The position numbers and the translations under genes were made by a program. Shown piece by piece: positions 16,333-24,890 of a stretch of DNA of 64,000 nt. The notes under the pieces were generated by a model. That model was not told the origin of the DNA. It saw only the letters and a program-made list of their open reading frames with translations, and ran no database searches. The stretch comes from Leclercia sp. 29361. Its GTDB lineage: Bacteria > Pseudomonadota > Gammaproteobacteria > Enterobacterales > Enterobacteriaceae. Within the stretch, counting starts at the first letter, position 1, and each line of letters begins with the position of its first letter. The stretch covers positions 2,418,001 through 2,482,000 of the forward strand of contig NZ_CP049786.1 in assembly GCF_011290365.1 (NCBI RefSeq), written 5' to 3'.

Positions 16333-17868
16333 ATGAGGCGTAACAATCACGTTACACAAAACGAGTATTTGCTTAACGAAGGGTCGACCTTAATGTCGAC
16401 CACCGATACCCTGAGTCATATTACGTATGCGAACTCGGCCTTTATTGATGCCAGTGGTTATAAAGAAGAACATCTTATTGGTGAACCGCATAATGTGATC
16501 CGCCATCCGGATATGCCTCCGGAGGCGTTTGGCGATATGTGGTTTACCCTCCAGCAGGGCGAGAGCTGGACCGGGCTGGTAAAGAACCGCCGCCACAACG
16601 GGGATCACTACTGGGTGCGGGCCAACGTTACACCGGTCTACCAGAATGACACTTTGACCGGTTATATTTCGGTGCGGAATATTCCTGAGCGTCGTGAGGT
16701 CGATGCCAGTGAAGCGCTTTATCAGCGGGTACGAAATAACGAATTAAAAAGCCATCGCTTTTATAAAGGTGTGCTGGTGCGTCGGGGTATATTCTCCTTT
16801 CTCTCTATTTTCAAACGACTCAGCACTGCAAAACGGGTTAATTACTCCCTTGGTATTACCGCCCTGGTTGCCCTCGCCCTTCCTTTATTACTTCCTGATG
16901 AAATAATGCAGTCCGGTAGTCTGGCGGTGCTGTTTATTTTGCTGGCGATATTTCTTAATGCCCAGATCTGCCGCCCGGTGAAAACCATTGTTAAACAGAT
17001 GCAGCGCGTCGTCTCGGGCCGCAAGACCGACTATTACCACTTCGATCGCGTCGATGAGATTGGCCTGATGATGCGGCTGGTCAATCAGTCCGGATTAAAC
17101 CTGAATTCACTGGTGGATGATGTCGGGACGCAAATCAGCGGCATCCGCGCCATCAGTCAGCAGGTCGCTAAAGAAGGCGACGCTCTGCAGGCCCGCTCGG
17201 AGGAGACCTCGGGAGATCTGCAGCAGACCGCCGCGGCGGTGGAAGAGATTGCCAGCGCGGTTCAACAGACGGCCCAGACGGCGGAGGACGCAATCCGCAT
17301 GGCCGACCAGACCAGCGCCAGCGCTTACAGCGGCGAAGCGGTGATGAAGCAGACCATCGGCGTGATGCAGTCGGTGTCGCGGGATAACGGCCAGATAGTC
17401 GATATCATCGCGGTGATCGACCGTATCGCTTTCCAGACCAATATCCTGGCGCTGAATGCCGCGGTGGAAGCCGCCCGCGCCGGGGAAGCAGGCCGCGGTT
17501 TTGCGGTGGTGGCCGCCGAAGTGCGTAATCTGGCCCAGCACTCAGCGTCGGCGGCGAAGGAGATCGCATCGCTTATCGAGAAGAACGTCGCCAGCGTCAA
17601 TGCCGGGGTCAATATGGTCGAGCAAACTGAAACCCAGCTAACCACCATGATCGGCAACGTGCTGAACATGTCGGCGTTGATTAAAGAGATCGGCCACGCC
17701 ACTCAGGAGCAGACCCAGGCGCTGACCCTGATTAATGAGTCCATTTCCCGTATCGGAGTGATGACCCATAACAACACCGGGATGGTGGAGCACGTCACCC
17801 AGGCGGCCAACCATCTTACCCAGCGCACCACCCGCCTGCAGCAGGCGATTGCGGTGTTTAACGGCTGA
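16333..17868 (+). CDS. Aer-like PAS-containing methyl-accepting chemoreceptor
   Basis: A 511-residue chemoreceptor when started at the ATG with GGAG 6 bp upstream; an in-frame ATG 105 bp earlier has no such site. Residues about 18-125 form a PAS domain very close to the FAD-binding PAS of E. coli Aer, including [41 protein letters not shown]. Two membrane helices follow (about 165-212), then a HAMP region and the conserved signalling hairpin [34 protein letters not shown]. The protein ends AVFNG and lacks the C-terminal NWETF-type tether, as Aer does. It probably senses redox or oxygen from the cytoplasm and signals to CheA/CheW. It may be a second Aer in this organism. Confidence 0.9.
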   Translation: MRRNNHVTQNEYLLNEGSTLMSTTDTLSHITYANSAFIDASGYKEEHLIGEPHNVIRHPDMPPEAFGDMWFTLQQGESWTGLVKNRRHNGDHYWVRANVTPVYQNDTLTGYISVRNIPERREVDASEALYQRVRNNELKSHRFYKGVLVRRGIFSFLSIFKRLSTAKRVNYSLGITALVALALPLLLPDEIMQSGSLAVLFILLAIFLNAQICRPVKTIVKQMQRVVSGRKTDYYHFDRVDEIGLMMRLVNQSGLNLNSLVDDVGTQISGIRAISQQVAKEGDALQARSEETSGDLQQTAAAVEEIASAVQQTAQTAEDAIRMADQTSASAYSGEAVMKQTIGVMQSVSRDNGQIVDIIAVIDRIAFQTNILALNAAVEAARAGEAGRGFAVVAAEVRNLAQHSASAAKEIASLIEKNVASVNAGVNMVEQTETQLTTMIGNVLNMSALIKEIGHATQEQTQALTLINESISRIGVMTHNNTGMVEHVTQAANHLTQRTTRLQQAIAVFNG

Positions 17869-17942
17869 CGCCGCGGCAAAATGGCTAACCCGGCGAAAAG
17901 GTCATATCTTTTTTAAAGCGACGGTCGCTGCCGGGAGCCTGG

Positions 17943-19190
17943 ATGAAAGCAGATAAACTGACGTTTGCGGTCTCGTTACTCGCCTGGGGGGCGCTCTACT
18001 ATCTGCTGGGCTGGATCTCCTTATTCCTCGACGGCCCGGAGAGTCGGGTGGCTTTTATCTGGCTGCCCTCGGGCGTGGCTGTCGCCGCCTTTTTGATCGC
18101 TACGCGAAAGCAGTGGCTCGCGCTGTGGTTTACCCTGTTCCTCGCTCGCCTGGCGCTGGGGCTGACCTTTCATCATACGTTTCACGTCTCGCTGGTGGTG
18201 GCCCTGTTTTCGCTTACCAGCCAGATGGGGATTGCCTGGTGCGTGCGCTACTTTTCCCGGGGCTACGACCAGTTGCACAAAATCGTTACCTGGGTGATCT
18301 CGACGATTGTCATCAGCGCCCTGGCGGCGCTGGCGGGGGTCGGTTGGCTCTCCCTGCTGGCCGGGAGCGTGCAGATGCAGTGGCTGTGGATCGCCTGGAG
18401 CGCCAACGTCACCGGCACGCTGTTTGTTACTCCGCCGCTGATGGGTCTGCTGGCCCCGGCTGATAAAGAGGCGCGGCGTGAGTCGCTGGCGGGTGTCTGT
18501 TTAGTTTTCGCCGTCTTGCTGGCGACCCTGTATATCTTCAGCGACGTGCCCGATCCCAGCGACAATGTCGCCGTGATTTACGCCCTGGCCTGCCTGCCGT
18601 TGGTTCTGCTGACTGCCGCCACCGTTATCTGCGGGAATCGGCTGGCGTCGCTGGCGTTTATCCTGTTTAGCGCCGGGGTGATCTATGCCTCCTGGCGGGA
18701 AACCGGCCCCTTTTATTTTGCCCGTCTGACGCCGGAAGAGTCGGTCCTACTGGCGCAATCTTATCTTTCTGCCGCCGCCCTGCTGCTGGTGTTTATCCGC
18801 GCTCAGAAAATGCACGGCACGGCCGATCGTCATTCCCGGGCGATGGCCTACTCCCTCGATCCCGAAACGGGCCGGATGAGCTGGGATCCCCATGCGGACC
18901 CAACTCTCGCCGCCGCGTTAGCCCCGGTCACCCACCGGGAAGCGCTGCTGGCCCTTGTGCCCGATCCGCAACAGCAGGCCCGGATGGCCGCCCGCTGGCA
19001 GGCGGTGGCGAACAACCAGCCCGTTGCAGAGACGTTTCGTTTTACGCTGGCGATTGCAGGCCACCCGCCCATCATCTTAACAGAGCGAAATATGCTGATG
19101 ATGAGCGATAAGGATCGCCCGGTGATTGTCGCATTCTGGTCTGAGGACCAGGGAAGCCTGTTTCAGCCCGCACCGCAGGAGGAGGGATAA
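17943..19190 (+). CDS. MASE1-domain integral membrane sensor without catalytic output domain
   Basis: A 415-residue protein. Residues 1-290 form about eight membrane helices of the MASE1 type (LLGWISLFLDGPESRVAFIWLPSGVAVAAFLIA; SANVTGTLFVTPPLMGLL). MASE1 normally precedes a histidine kinase, GGDEF or EAL domain. Here only about 120 residues follow (SLDPETGRMSWDPHADPTLAAALAP...ETFRFTLAIAGHPPIILTERN), which read like a degenerate PAS-type domain. No kinase or GGDEF motif is present. It lies 74 bp after the chemoreceptor and 2 bp before the next gene, so an operon is likely. Confidence 0.78.
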   Translation: MKADKLTFAVSLLAWGALYYLLGWISLFLDGPESRVAFIWLPSGVAVAAFLIATRKQWLALWFTLFLARLALGLTFHHTFHVSLVVALFSLTSQMGIAWCVRYFSRGYDQLHKIVTWVISTIVISALAALAGVGWLSLLAGSVQMQWLWIAWSANVTGTLFVTPPLMGLLAPADKEARRESLAGVCLVFAVLLATLYIFSDVPDPSDNVAVIYALACLPLVLLTAATVICGNRLASLAFILFSAGVIYASWRETGPFYFARLTPEESVLLAQSYLSAAALLLVFIRAQKMHGTADRHSRAMAYSLDPETGRMSWDPHADPTLAAALAPVTHREALLALVPDPQQQARMAARWQAVANNQPVAETFRFTLAIAGHPPIILTERNMLMMSDKDRPVIVAFWSEDQGSLFQPAPQEEG

Positions 19191-19192
19191 CC

Positions 19193-20500
19193 ATGCTGCA
19201 GATCGCCTTTTTACTCGCCGGGGCGGCGTTTGTCCGCAAAGCGGCCCCCTTCTTTATGGTGGCAGGCATGCTCTGGGGCGGGCTGGGGCTAGCCATTTTT
19301 ATTGATGGCCTGCAGGGCGGATTGCATTTCCCGCTACACGTCTTTGGCCTGTTTCTGCTGCTCGACAGCCTGGTGTCGCTGACACTGGGCTCGGCGGCCA
19401 AAGGGACTCAGCGCGGCATTTTTTACTTCAAGGGCGGCGTGTTCCTGCTAATCGCCATTCTGATCCTGTCAGGTCGCCACGATGGCACCCTGGTGCTGGC
19501 AATCGTCTTCGGGATTGCATACTTCATCACCGGCCTGTTTACCATCGCCTCTGCGGTGGTGGTGCGCTTTACCCACTGGCGTCGGGCCCTGCTGTCCGGG
19601 GTGTTACAGATCCTGTTTGCCATTTTCCTGTTCCTGCCCTTTCCGACCGAACATGACGGCACCGTCTCACAGTTTATCGGCATGGTGATGCTCACCGGCG
19701 GGCTGCAATCGGTGATCCTCTCCCTGCGGATGCGCCAGATCCGCCAGGGTCGCTCGGTGTTCGATATTCTCGCCCCGCAGACGCTGATGACCGCCCGGCG
19801 TGAGACGCTGCCCCAGGCGGTAGCGAACACCCCGGGCCATCAGCTGATCGTCCACGTCTGGACCCCGGAAGGTTCGGCTAAACAGCAAACCCTGCCGCGC
19901 CCGGTGATCAACCGCTATATCGCCGCTGTCGACGCCAACGGGGTGATCTCAACCGGCCATGCGGCGCTTGAGGTTCCTCCTGCCCTCTATATCAGTCTCT
20001 ATCCGGCGGCGGAGATCGACCGTTCGCCTTCGGAGTTTTTCAACCTTCTGAAAGCGGTAGAAGCGAATACGGTGGCGGGCAAGTATCAACCGGATTACCG
20101 CTTTGAAGCCAATATGTGGTGCGAGTCTGACCGCAAAATCCACTTCTCCACCTTCAATGTGGCATCGTTAACCCATTTCTGGACCCAGTACCGACAAACC
20201 GAAACCTACAATCTGACCCGGCGCAACTGTTCCAGCAGCGTGGCGTATGCCCTCGAAGCGGCCCTCGACGGGGCCTTAAAAGAGCGCTGCTCCCGGGGCG
20301 GTTTTGTGCGACTGCTGTTTATTCCGGAGCTGTGGATCGCCGCGCAACTGCGCAAGCGCGCCACTAATATGGCCTGGACACCCGGGCTGGTGCTGGACTA
20401 TACCCGGGCGCTGCATGCGGTGGTTCACCCCACGGACGTGTCGCTTCTGCACCTGATTAAAAAGAGATGGTTTACGGCTGCGGATACGGGTCGTCAGTAA
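19193..20500 (+). CDS. HdeD-like membrane protein fused to a putative permuted cysteine-peptidase domain
   Basis: A 435-residue protein. Residues 1-180 contain about six helices of the HdeD/DUF308 type (FFMVAGMLWGGLGLAIFIDGL; FYFKGGVFLLIAILILSG). Residues 210-400 are soluble. His-256 in VISTGHAALEVPPALYISLYPA and Cys-346 in YNLTRRNCSSSVAYALEAAL have the order and setting seen in circularly permuted NlpC/P60-like enzymes (His first, Cys later), including YiiX and DUF4105 proteins. HdeD itself (E. coli) is an acid-stress membrane protein of about 190 residues, so the fusion is more than twice that length. Catalysis is an inference from two residues and spacing. It starts 3 bases after the MASE1 stop. 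Confidence 0.72.
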   Translation: MLQIAFLLAGAAFVRKAAPFFMVAGMLWGGLGLAIFIDGLQGGLHFPLHVFGLFLLLDSLVSLTLGSAAKGTQRGIFYFKGGVFLLIAILILSGRHDGTLVLAIVFGIAYFITGLFTIASAVVVRFTHWRRALLSGVLQILFAIFLFLPFPTEHDGTVSQFIGMVMLTGGLQSVILSLRMRQIRQGRSVFDILAPQTLMTARRETLPQAVANTPGHQLIVHVWTPEGSAKQQTLPRPVINRYIAAVDANGVISTGHAALEVPPALYISLYPAAEIDRSPSEFFNLLKAVEANTVAGKYQPDYRFEANMWCESDRKIHFSTFNVASLTHFWTQYRQTETYNLTRRNCSSSVAYALEAALDGALKERCSRGGFVRLLFIPELWIAAQLRKRATNMAWTPGLVLDYTRALHAVVHPTDVSLLHLIKKRWFTAADTGRQ

Positions 20501-20734
20501 CTTTTTCCAGCCAATCTCCAGCGCCTGATATTTACGTCGACACACATCACTTTCGCCCCGTTATTTTTTGCGTCGATTATTAATTGCAGGTAGGATGCTT
20601 CGCCATGTTTTGCCTTATCCATACGCAGAATGACTGGAAAGGCAGCACATTTCCGTGCAAGAGCAATCGTTTGTATTGCGACTGCCGGGTACGGACATCA
20701 TGAAAGTGATTTTGACAGGTAAACAGGTAACTCA

Positions 20735-22231
20735 ATGAAAACAAGCAATAAAAGCGCAGCCGATCATCAGGCCGCGAAACGTCGCTGGCTGAACGCCCAC
20801 GAAGAGGGCTATCACAAGGCGATGGGCAACCGTCAGGTGCAGATGATCGCCATCGGCGGCGCTATCGGTACGGGGCTGTTTTTAGGTGCAGGCGCCCGTC
20901 TGCAGATGGCTGGCCCGGCCCTCGCCCTGGTCTATCTGGTGTGCGGGATCTTTTCCTTCTTCATTCTCCGTGCCCTAGGCGAACTGGTATTACACCGTCC
21001 GTCCAGCGGCAGCTTCGTCTCCTACGCTCGTGAGTTCCTCGGTGAAAAAGCCGCCTATGTTGCGGGCTGGATGTACTTCGTTAACTGGGCGATGACCGGG
21101 ATCGTGGATATCACGGCGGTGGCCCTGTACATGCACTACTGGGGCGCGTTTGGCGATGTGCCGCAGTGGGTGTTTGCCCTTGGCGCACTGGCGATTGTCG
21201 GCACCATGAACATGATCGGCGTGAAGTGGTTCGCCGAGATGGAGTTCTGGTTTGCGCTGGTTAAGGTGCTGGCGATTGTCATCTTCCTGGTGGTGGGTAC
21301 GGTGTTCCTTGGCACCGGTAAACCGCTGGACGGCAACATGACCGGCTTCCACCTGATCACCGATAACGGCGGTTTCTTCCCGCACGGCCTGCTGCCTGCG
21401 CTGGTGCTGGTTCAGGGCGTGGTGTTCGCCTTTGCCTCCATCGAGCTGGTGGGTACGGCGGCGGGGGAATGTAAAGATCCCGAGAACATGGTGCCAAAAG
21501 CGATCAACAGCGTGATCTGGCGTATCGGCCTGTTCTATGTTGGCTCCGTGGTGCTGCTGGTTCTGCTCCTGCCGTGGAACGCCTATCAGGCGGGTCAGAG
21601 TCCGTTCGTGACCTTCTTCTCGAAGCTGGGCGTGCCGTACGTGGGCAGCATCATGAACATTGTGGTTTTGACCGCGGCGCTCTCCAGCCTGAACTCCGGC
21701 CTCTACTCTACTGGCCGTATCCTGCGCTCCATGTCGATGGGCGGTTCTGCGCCGAAGTTTATGTCGAAGATGAGCAAGCAGCAGGTGCCGTACGCGGGCA
21801 TTCTGGCGACCCTGGTGGTGTATGTCTTCGGCGTGTTCCTGAACTATCTGGTGCCGTCGCAGGTGTTTGAGATCGTGCTTAACGTGGCGGCGCTGGGCAT
21901 TATCGCCTCCTGGGCCTTTATCGTGGTGTGCCAGATGCGTCTGCGCAAAGCGATTAAAGAAGGTACCGCGGCTGACGTGAGCTTCAAAATGCCGGGCGCA
22001 CCGGTCACCTCCTGGCTGACCCTCCTGTTCTTGTTCAGCGTGCTGGTGCTGATGGCGTTCGACTACCCGAACGGCACTTACACCATCGCCACGATCCCTC
22101 TGCTGGCAGTCCTGCTGGTGGCTGGCTGGTTTGGCGTGCGTAAGCGCGTGCATGAGATCCACAGCACCGCGCCGGTTCATCCGGACGATGAAAAGCGCGA
22201 TGGTCCGCTGGTGGAAGAGACCTCAAGGTAA
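20735..22231 (+). CDS. ansP: L-asparagine permease AnsP
   Basis: A 498-residue amino acid transporter of the APC superfamily, aligned by eye to E. coli AnsP over nearly its whole length. Shared stretches include KRRWLNAHEEGYHKAMGNRQVQMIAIGGAIGTGLFLGAGARLQMAGPALALVYL and IELVGTAAGECKDPENMVPKAINSVIWRIGLFY. It has about 12 membrane helices and imports asparagine with protons across the inner membrane. It stands alone with its own terminator. In E. coli it lies between yncE and yncG; here a RidA/TetR pair separates it from yncE and a 13-kb block separates it from yncG. Confidence 0.95.
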   Translation: MKTSNKSAADHQAAKRRWLNAHEEGYHKAMGNRQVQMIAIGGAIGTGLFLGAGARLQMAGPALALVYLVCGIFSFFILRALGELVLHRPSSGSFVSYAREFLGEKAAYVAGWMYFVNWAMTGIVDITAVALYMHYWGAFGDVPQWVFALGALAIVGTMNMIGVKWFAEMEFWFALVKVLAIVIFLVVGTVFLGTGKPLDGNMTGFHLITDNGGFFPHGLLPALVLVQGVVFAFASIELVGTAAGECKDPENMVPKAINSVIWRIGLFYVGSVVLLVLLLPWNAYQAGQSPFVTFFSKLGVPYVGSIMNIVVLTAALSSLNSGLYSTGRILRSMSMGGSAPKFMSKMSKQQVPYAGILATLVVYVFGVFLNYLVPSQVFEIVLNVAALGIIASWAFIVVCQMRLRKAIKEGTAADVSFKMPGAPVTSWLTLLFLFSVLVLMAFDYPNGTYTIATIPLLAVLLVAGWFGVRKRVHEIHSTAPVHPDDEKRDGPLVEETSR

Positions 22232-22235
22232 AAGC

Positions 22236-22264
22236 AAAACGGTCACTCAGGTGACCGTTTTTTT
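22236..22264 (+). terminator. Rho-independent terminator of ansP
   Basis: AAACGGTCAC-CTCAG-GTGACCGTTTTTTT: a stable stem followed directly by a T-run, 5 bp after the ansP stop. Confidence 0.9.
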
Positions 22265-22271
22265 ATCTGTG

Positions 22272-22306
22272 CTCCCTCTCCCTGTGGGAGAGGGTCGGGG
22301 TGAGGG
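22272..22306 (+). repeat. Dispersed CCCTCTCCC palindrome, copy 2
   Basis: CTCCCTCTCCC-TGTG-GGAGAGGGTCGGGGTGAGGG: same unit as at 390-427, directly after the ansP terminator. Confidence 0.75.
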
Positions 22307-22328
22307 CATCAGACCGCACCTACCTTTT

Positions 22329-22361
22329 TGCCCGGCGGCGCTACGCTTGCCCGGGCCTACG
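22329..22361 (+). repeat. REP element between ansP and the RidA gene
   Basis: A single REP palindrome, GCCCGGCGGCGCTACGC...GCCCGGGCCTAC, in the gap of the convergent genes. Confidence 0.8.
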
Positions 22362-22362
22362 G

Positions 22363-22755
22363 TTACTGCGGAATGCGGGCGATCACCTTAATTTCGAAAT
22401 CAAATCCTGCCAGCCAGGTCACGCCAACGGCGGTCCAGTTCGGATAAGGCGGCTGGGGGAAAATAGCCTGTTTGACCTCCATGATCGTTGCAAACTGATT
22501 TTGCGGATCGGTGTGGAAGGTCGTGACATCAATCAGATCATCGAACGTACACCCCGCCGCGGCAAGGGTCGCTTTCAGGTTATCAAAGGCAAGCTGCACC
22601 TGAGCTGCAAAATCCGGCTCCGGCGTGCCATCGGCGCGGCTGCCCACCTGACCGGAGACAAACAGCAAATCGCCGGAACGGATCGCGGCAGAATAACCGT
22701 GCTCCTCATAGAGAGCATGTCGGTTGGCAGGGAAAACCGGTTCGCGCTGGATCAT
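22363..22755 (-). CDS. RidA/YjgF-family protein
   Basis: A 130-residue RidA-like protein. It has SGDLLFVSGQVGSRADG, AAQVQLAFDNLKATLAAAGCTFDDLIDVTTFHTD and a C-terminal FEIKVIARIP. Canonical RidA hydrolyses reactive enamines and imines and carries an Arg in the IPxARxAV motif. Here the corresponding C-terminal stretch is TAVGVTWLAGFDFEIKVIAR, so the canonical arginine seems to be missing. This member may have another activity. It is divergent from a TetR gene, with two operator-like palindromes between them, and is probably its target. Confidence 0.82.
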   Translation of the reverse strand: MIQREPVFPANRHALYEEHGYSAAIRSGDLLFVSGQVGSRADGTPEPDFAAQVQLAFDNLKATLAAAGCTFDDLIDVTTFHTDPQNQFATIMEVKQAIFPQPPYPNWTAVGVTWLAGFDFEIKVIARIPQ

Positions 22756-22804
22756 AGCGTCTCCTGTACTGTATTAAGGGTGAAAAACGCGTAGGGATGA
22801 TTTA

Positions 22805-22821
22805 ATATACGCGGCGTATGT
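22805..22821. promoter_or_regulatory. TetR operator-like palindrome 1 (RidA/TetR promoter region)
   Basis: ATATACGC-G-GCGTATGT matches an inverted repeat in 7 of 8 arm positions. It is a near copy of the palindrome 29 bp downstream. Confidence 0.7.
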
Positions 22822-22833
22822 CAAATTAATCAC

Positions 22834-22850
22834 ACATACGCCGCGTATGT
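22834..22850. promoter_or_regulatory. TetR operator-like palindrome 2
   Basis: ACATACGC-C-GCGTATGT has perfect 8-bp arms. It covers the first in-frame ATG (22847) of the TetR reading frame. This supports the downstream ATG at 22874 as the real start. Confidence 0.72.
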
Positions 22851-22873
22851 CAAATGAAGATGGAGAACCTGTG

Positions 22874-23467
22874 ATGGCCAAACGCCGCAGCGAAACGATG
22901 GAAGAGAACCGCGAAAAACTGATCGCGGCAGCGCGTAAAGCCTTTGCCGAAAAGGGCTTTGTCGCGGCATCAATGGATGAACTCACGGCCAGCGTCGGCC
23001 TGACCCGTGGGGCGCTGTACCACAATTTTGGCGATAAAAAGGGACTTCTCGCGGCAGTTGTCGACCAGATTGATGGAGAAATGGCGCAACGGGCTAAGGC
23101 TGAGGCCTCTGGAGTGGTTGATGACTGGGAAAGATTGTTAGCCGAAGGGGTCGCCTATATCAAAATGGCGCTGGATCCGGAGGTGCAACGCATCGTTCTG
23201 CTCGATGGCCCGGCGTTTCTGGGCGATCCCGCCCAGTGGCCGGGTCAGCTGAGCTGCCTGGAGTCGACCCGTCAGAGCATCATCAGAATGCTCGAACGCG
23301 GCGTGATAAACCCCGTGGACGCAGCTGCCGCGGCCTATATGTTAAACAGCGCCGCCATGAGCGCTGCCTTGTGGATAGCGGCCAGCCAGGACCCACAGAA
23401 AGCGCTGCCGGACATTATTACGGTATTTACGCAGCTGGCGAGCGGCCTGTGCCAGCGTCCGGAATAA
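22874..23467 (+). CDS. TetR-family regulator divergent from the RidA-like gene
   Basis: A 197-residue TetR protein starting MAKRRSETMEENREKLIAAARKAFAEKGFVAASMDELTASVGLTRGALYHNFGDKKGLLAAVVDQ, a clear TetR helix-turn-helix. The chosen ATG has GGAG 8 bp upstream. An ATG 27 bp earlier lies inside a likely operator and has no ribosome-binding site. The C-terminal half resembles the TetR_C family found in regulators of small detoxification genes. It probably represses itself and the RidA-like gene. Confidence 0.87.
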   Translation: MAKRRSETMEENREKLIAAARKAFAEKGFVAASMDELTASVGLTRGALYHNFGDKKGLLAAVVDQIDGEMAQRAKAEASGVVDDWERLLAEGVAYIKMALDPEVQRIVLLDGPAFLGDPAQWPGQLSCLESTRQSIIRMLERGVINPVDAAAAAYMLNSAAMSAALWIAASQDPQKALPDIITVFTQLASGLCQRPE

Positions 23468-23473
23468 CACATT

Positions 23474-23553
23474 TGCCCGGCGGCGCTGCGCTTGCACGGG
23501 CCTGGGGTTTACGTGGTGTTGTAGGCCGGGTAAGGCGAAGCCGCCACCCGGCA
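23474..23553 (+). repeat. REP pair between TetR and yncE
   Basis: REP-like units GCCCGGCGGCGCTGCGC... and GTAGGCCGGGTAAGGCGAAG...CACCCGGC lie in opposite orientation in the gap of the convergent genes. Confidence 0.8.
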
Positions 23554-23564
23554 CGGCACTCACC

Positions 23565-24626
23565 TTACAGCGCGATACGGATCACATCATCCGGCTGGGT
23601 GGCTTCCTGCTGGCGGGAAGACTTCTGCTTCACGGTCACGAACAGGGTTTTACCGTCGGCGGAGAGCGCCAGGCTGTTCGGGAAGGTCGGGGTGTCGAGA
23701 GTCTTCGTCACTTTATAGGTTTTCGCGTCAATCACGCTCACCTTGCCCGCTTCGCGGTGGGTCACGTAGGCTTCATTGCGTGCCGGGTTAAACAGCACAG
23801 CCAGTGATTCCGGCGCGGCCACTTTACTGATGACGCTGCCATCTTTCAGGGAGACAACCAGCACTTCCGGCTGCTTAGAGTCGGTAATAAACGCGCGCTG
23901 GCCTTTCACGTCGAGGCTCAGGTTCAGGTAGAAGTGCTCTTTCCCGTCGTCCTGCAGTTTCTTGCGCTCGATGATTTTGTGGGTCGCGGTGTCGATGGTC
24001 AGCAGCTCGCCGTCACCGTTGGTGGTGTACAGACGTTTCGCCTGCGCGTCCAGCGCCAGACCGGTGCTGAACTTACCGGTGCCGGTAATGGTCTCTTTCA
24101 GCTTCAGCGTTTCGCCATCCACTACCCAAACCACGCTCTCTTTACCGATGCCGGTGATATAGACGGTATTAGTGGTGTCATCGGCCACCAGCTCACGCGG
24201 CTGCAGCGGTTTAACGGTTTCGCTGCGCTTACGATCGTCAAGTACCAGACGGCCCTTCACGTCACCGGTTTTGGCATCAATTGCGGTCACCGCGCTGTTA
24301 GTGGTGTTACCAAACCACAGCGTCTGGGTAGCGTTGTTGATGGTCGCGCCAAAAGGTTTCAGATCGCTATGAATCGCCTGGGTCACTTCCAGCGTCAGCG
24401 GATCGAGACGGTAAACCACCCCACCCTTATCGGTTTTGCGGCTCTGCGTGGTAGCGACCCACAGCGCGTTCTCCTGCTGGCTGACGGCCATCTCATACGC
24501 GCCTTTACCAACCGCTTTACGCAGCATCTCTTCTGCAGCGTGAACATTAAAGGTCCCGGCGACCAGCAGAGTACCTAACAGCAGTGAGCCACGCAGACGC
24601 GGCGAGCACAGGTGACGTAAATTCAT
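23565..24626 (-). CDS. yncE: Periplasmic beta-propeller protein YncE
   Basis: A 353-residue protein, the same length as E. coli YncE. A signal peptide (LLLGTLLVAGTFNVHA) is followed by a seven-bladed propeller with repeats such as NTVYITGIGKESVVWVVDGETLKL and RNEAYVTHREAGKVSVIDAKTYKV. E. coli YncE is periplasmic, is raised under iron limitation via Fur and binds single-stranded DNA in vitro; its role is unsettled. It is divergent from the TonB-dependent receptor yncD. A Fur-like site lies between them, which suggests the two act together. Confidence 0.92.
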   Translation of the reverse strand: MNLRHLCSPRLRGSLLLGTLLVAGTFNVHAAEEMLRKAVGKGAYEMAVSQQENALWVATTQSRKTDKGGVVYRLDPLTLEVTQAIHSDLKPFGATINNATQTLWFGNTTNSAVTAIDAKTGDVKGRLVLDDRKRSETVKPLQPRELVADDTTNTVYITGIGKESVVWVVDGETLKLKETITGTGKFSTGLALDAQAKRLYTTNGDGELLTIDTATHKIIERKKLQDDGKEHFYLNLSLDVKGQRAFITDSKQPEVLVVSLKDGSVISKVAAPESLAVLFNPARNEAYVTHREAGKVSVIDAKTYKVTKTLDTPTFPNSLALSADGKTLFVTVKQKSSRQQEATQPDDVIRIAL

Positions 24627-24705
24627 AACAACTCCCTTTTAACGTAAATGGTATCGCTGACATCGCTTCCGGCTGGCAAAGTCATCGCTTCGCCTGATTA
24701 TGGAT

Positions 24706-24724
24706 GAGAATAGTAATCATTATT
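24706..24724. promoter_or_regulatory. Fur-box-like site between yncE and yncD
   Basis: GAGAATAGTAATCATTATT matches 15 of 19 positions of the consensus GATAATGATAATCATTATC. It lies 80 bp upstream of yncE, in the divergent region with yncD, a TonB-dependent receptor gene. It agrees with the known iron control of yncE in E. coli. Confidence 0.65.
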
Positions 24725-24890
24725 TATCGCAATGTGGAGTAATTCTTGATCGCGTCAGGACGATCCGCCGATTTAACCTACACTTTGCTTAACGCTATGT
24801 GCTGTTATGGTTTTCAAAACATTTACAAAAGATTTACCATGTAAGCACATGTTCCATTTGGTTCGTCATTTCCTTAAGCGGCTTTTATTA

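Noticed and set aside
20990..22180. 396-codon open frame antisense to ansP
   Set aside because: His/Gln/Arg-rich translation typical of antisense frames; ansP on the other strand is certain.
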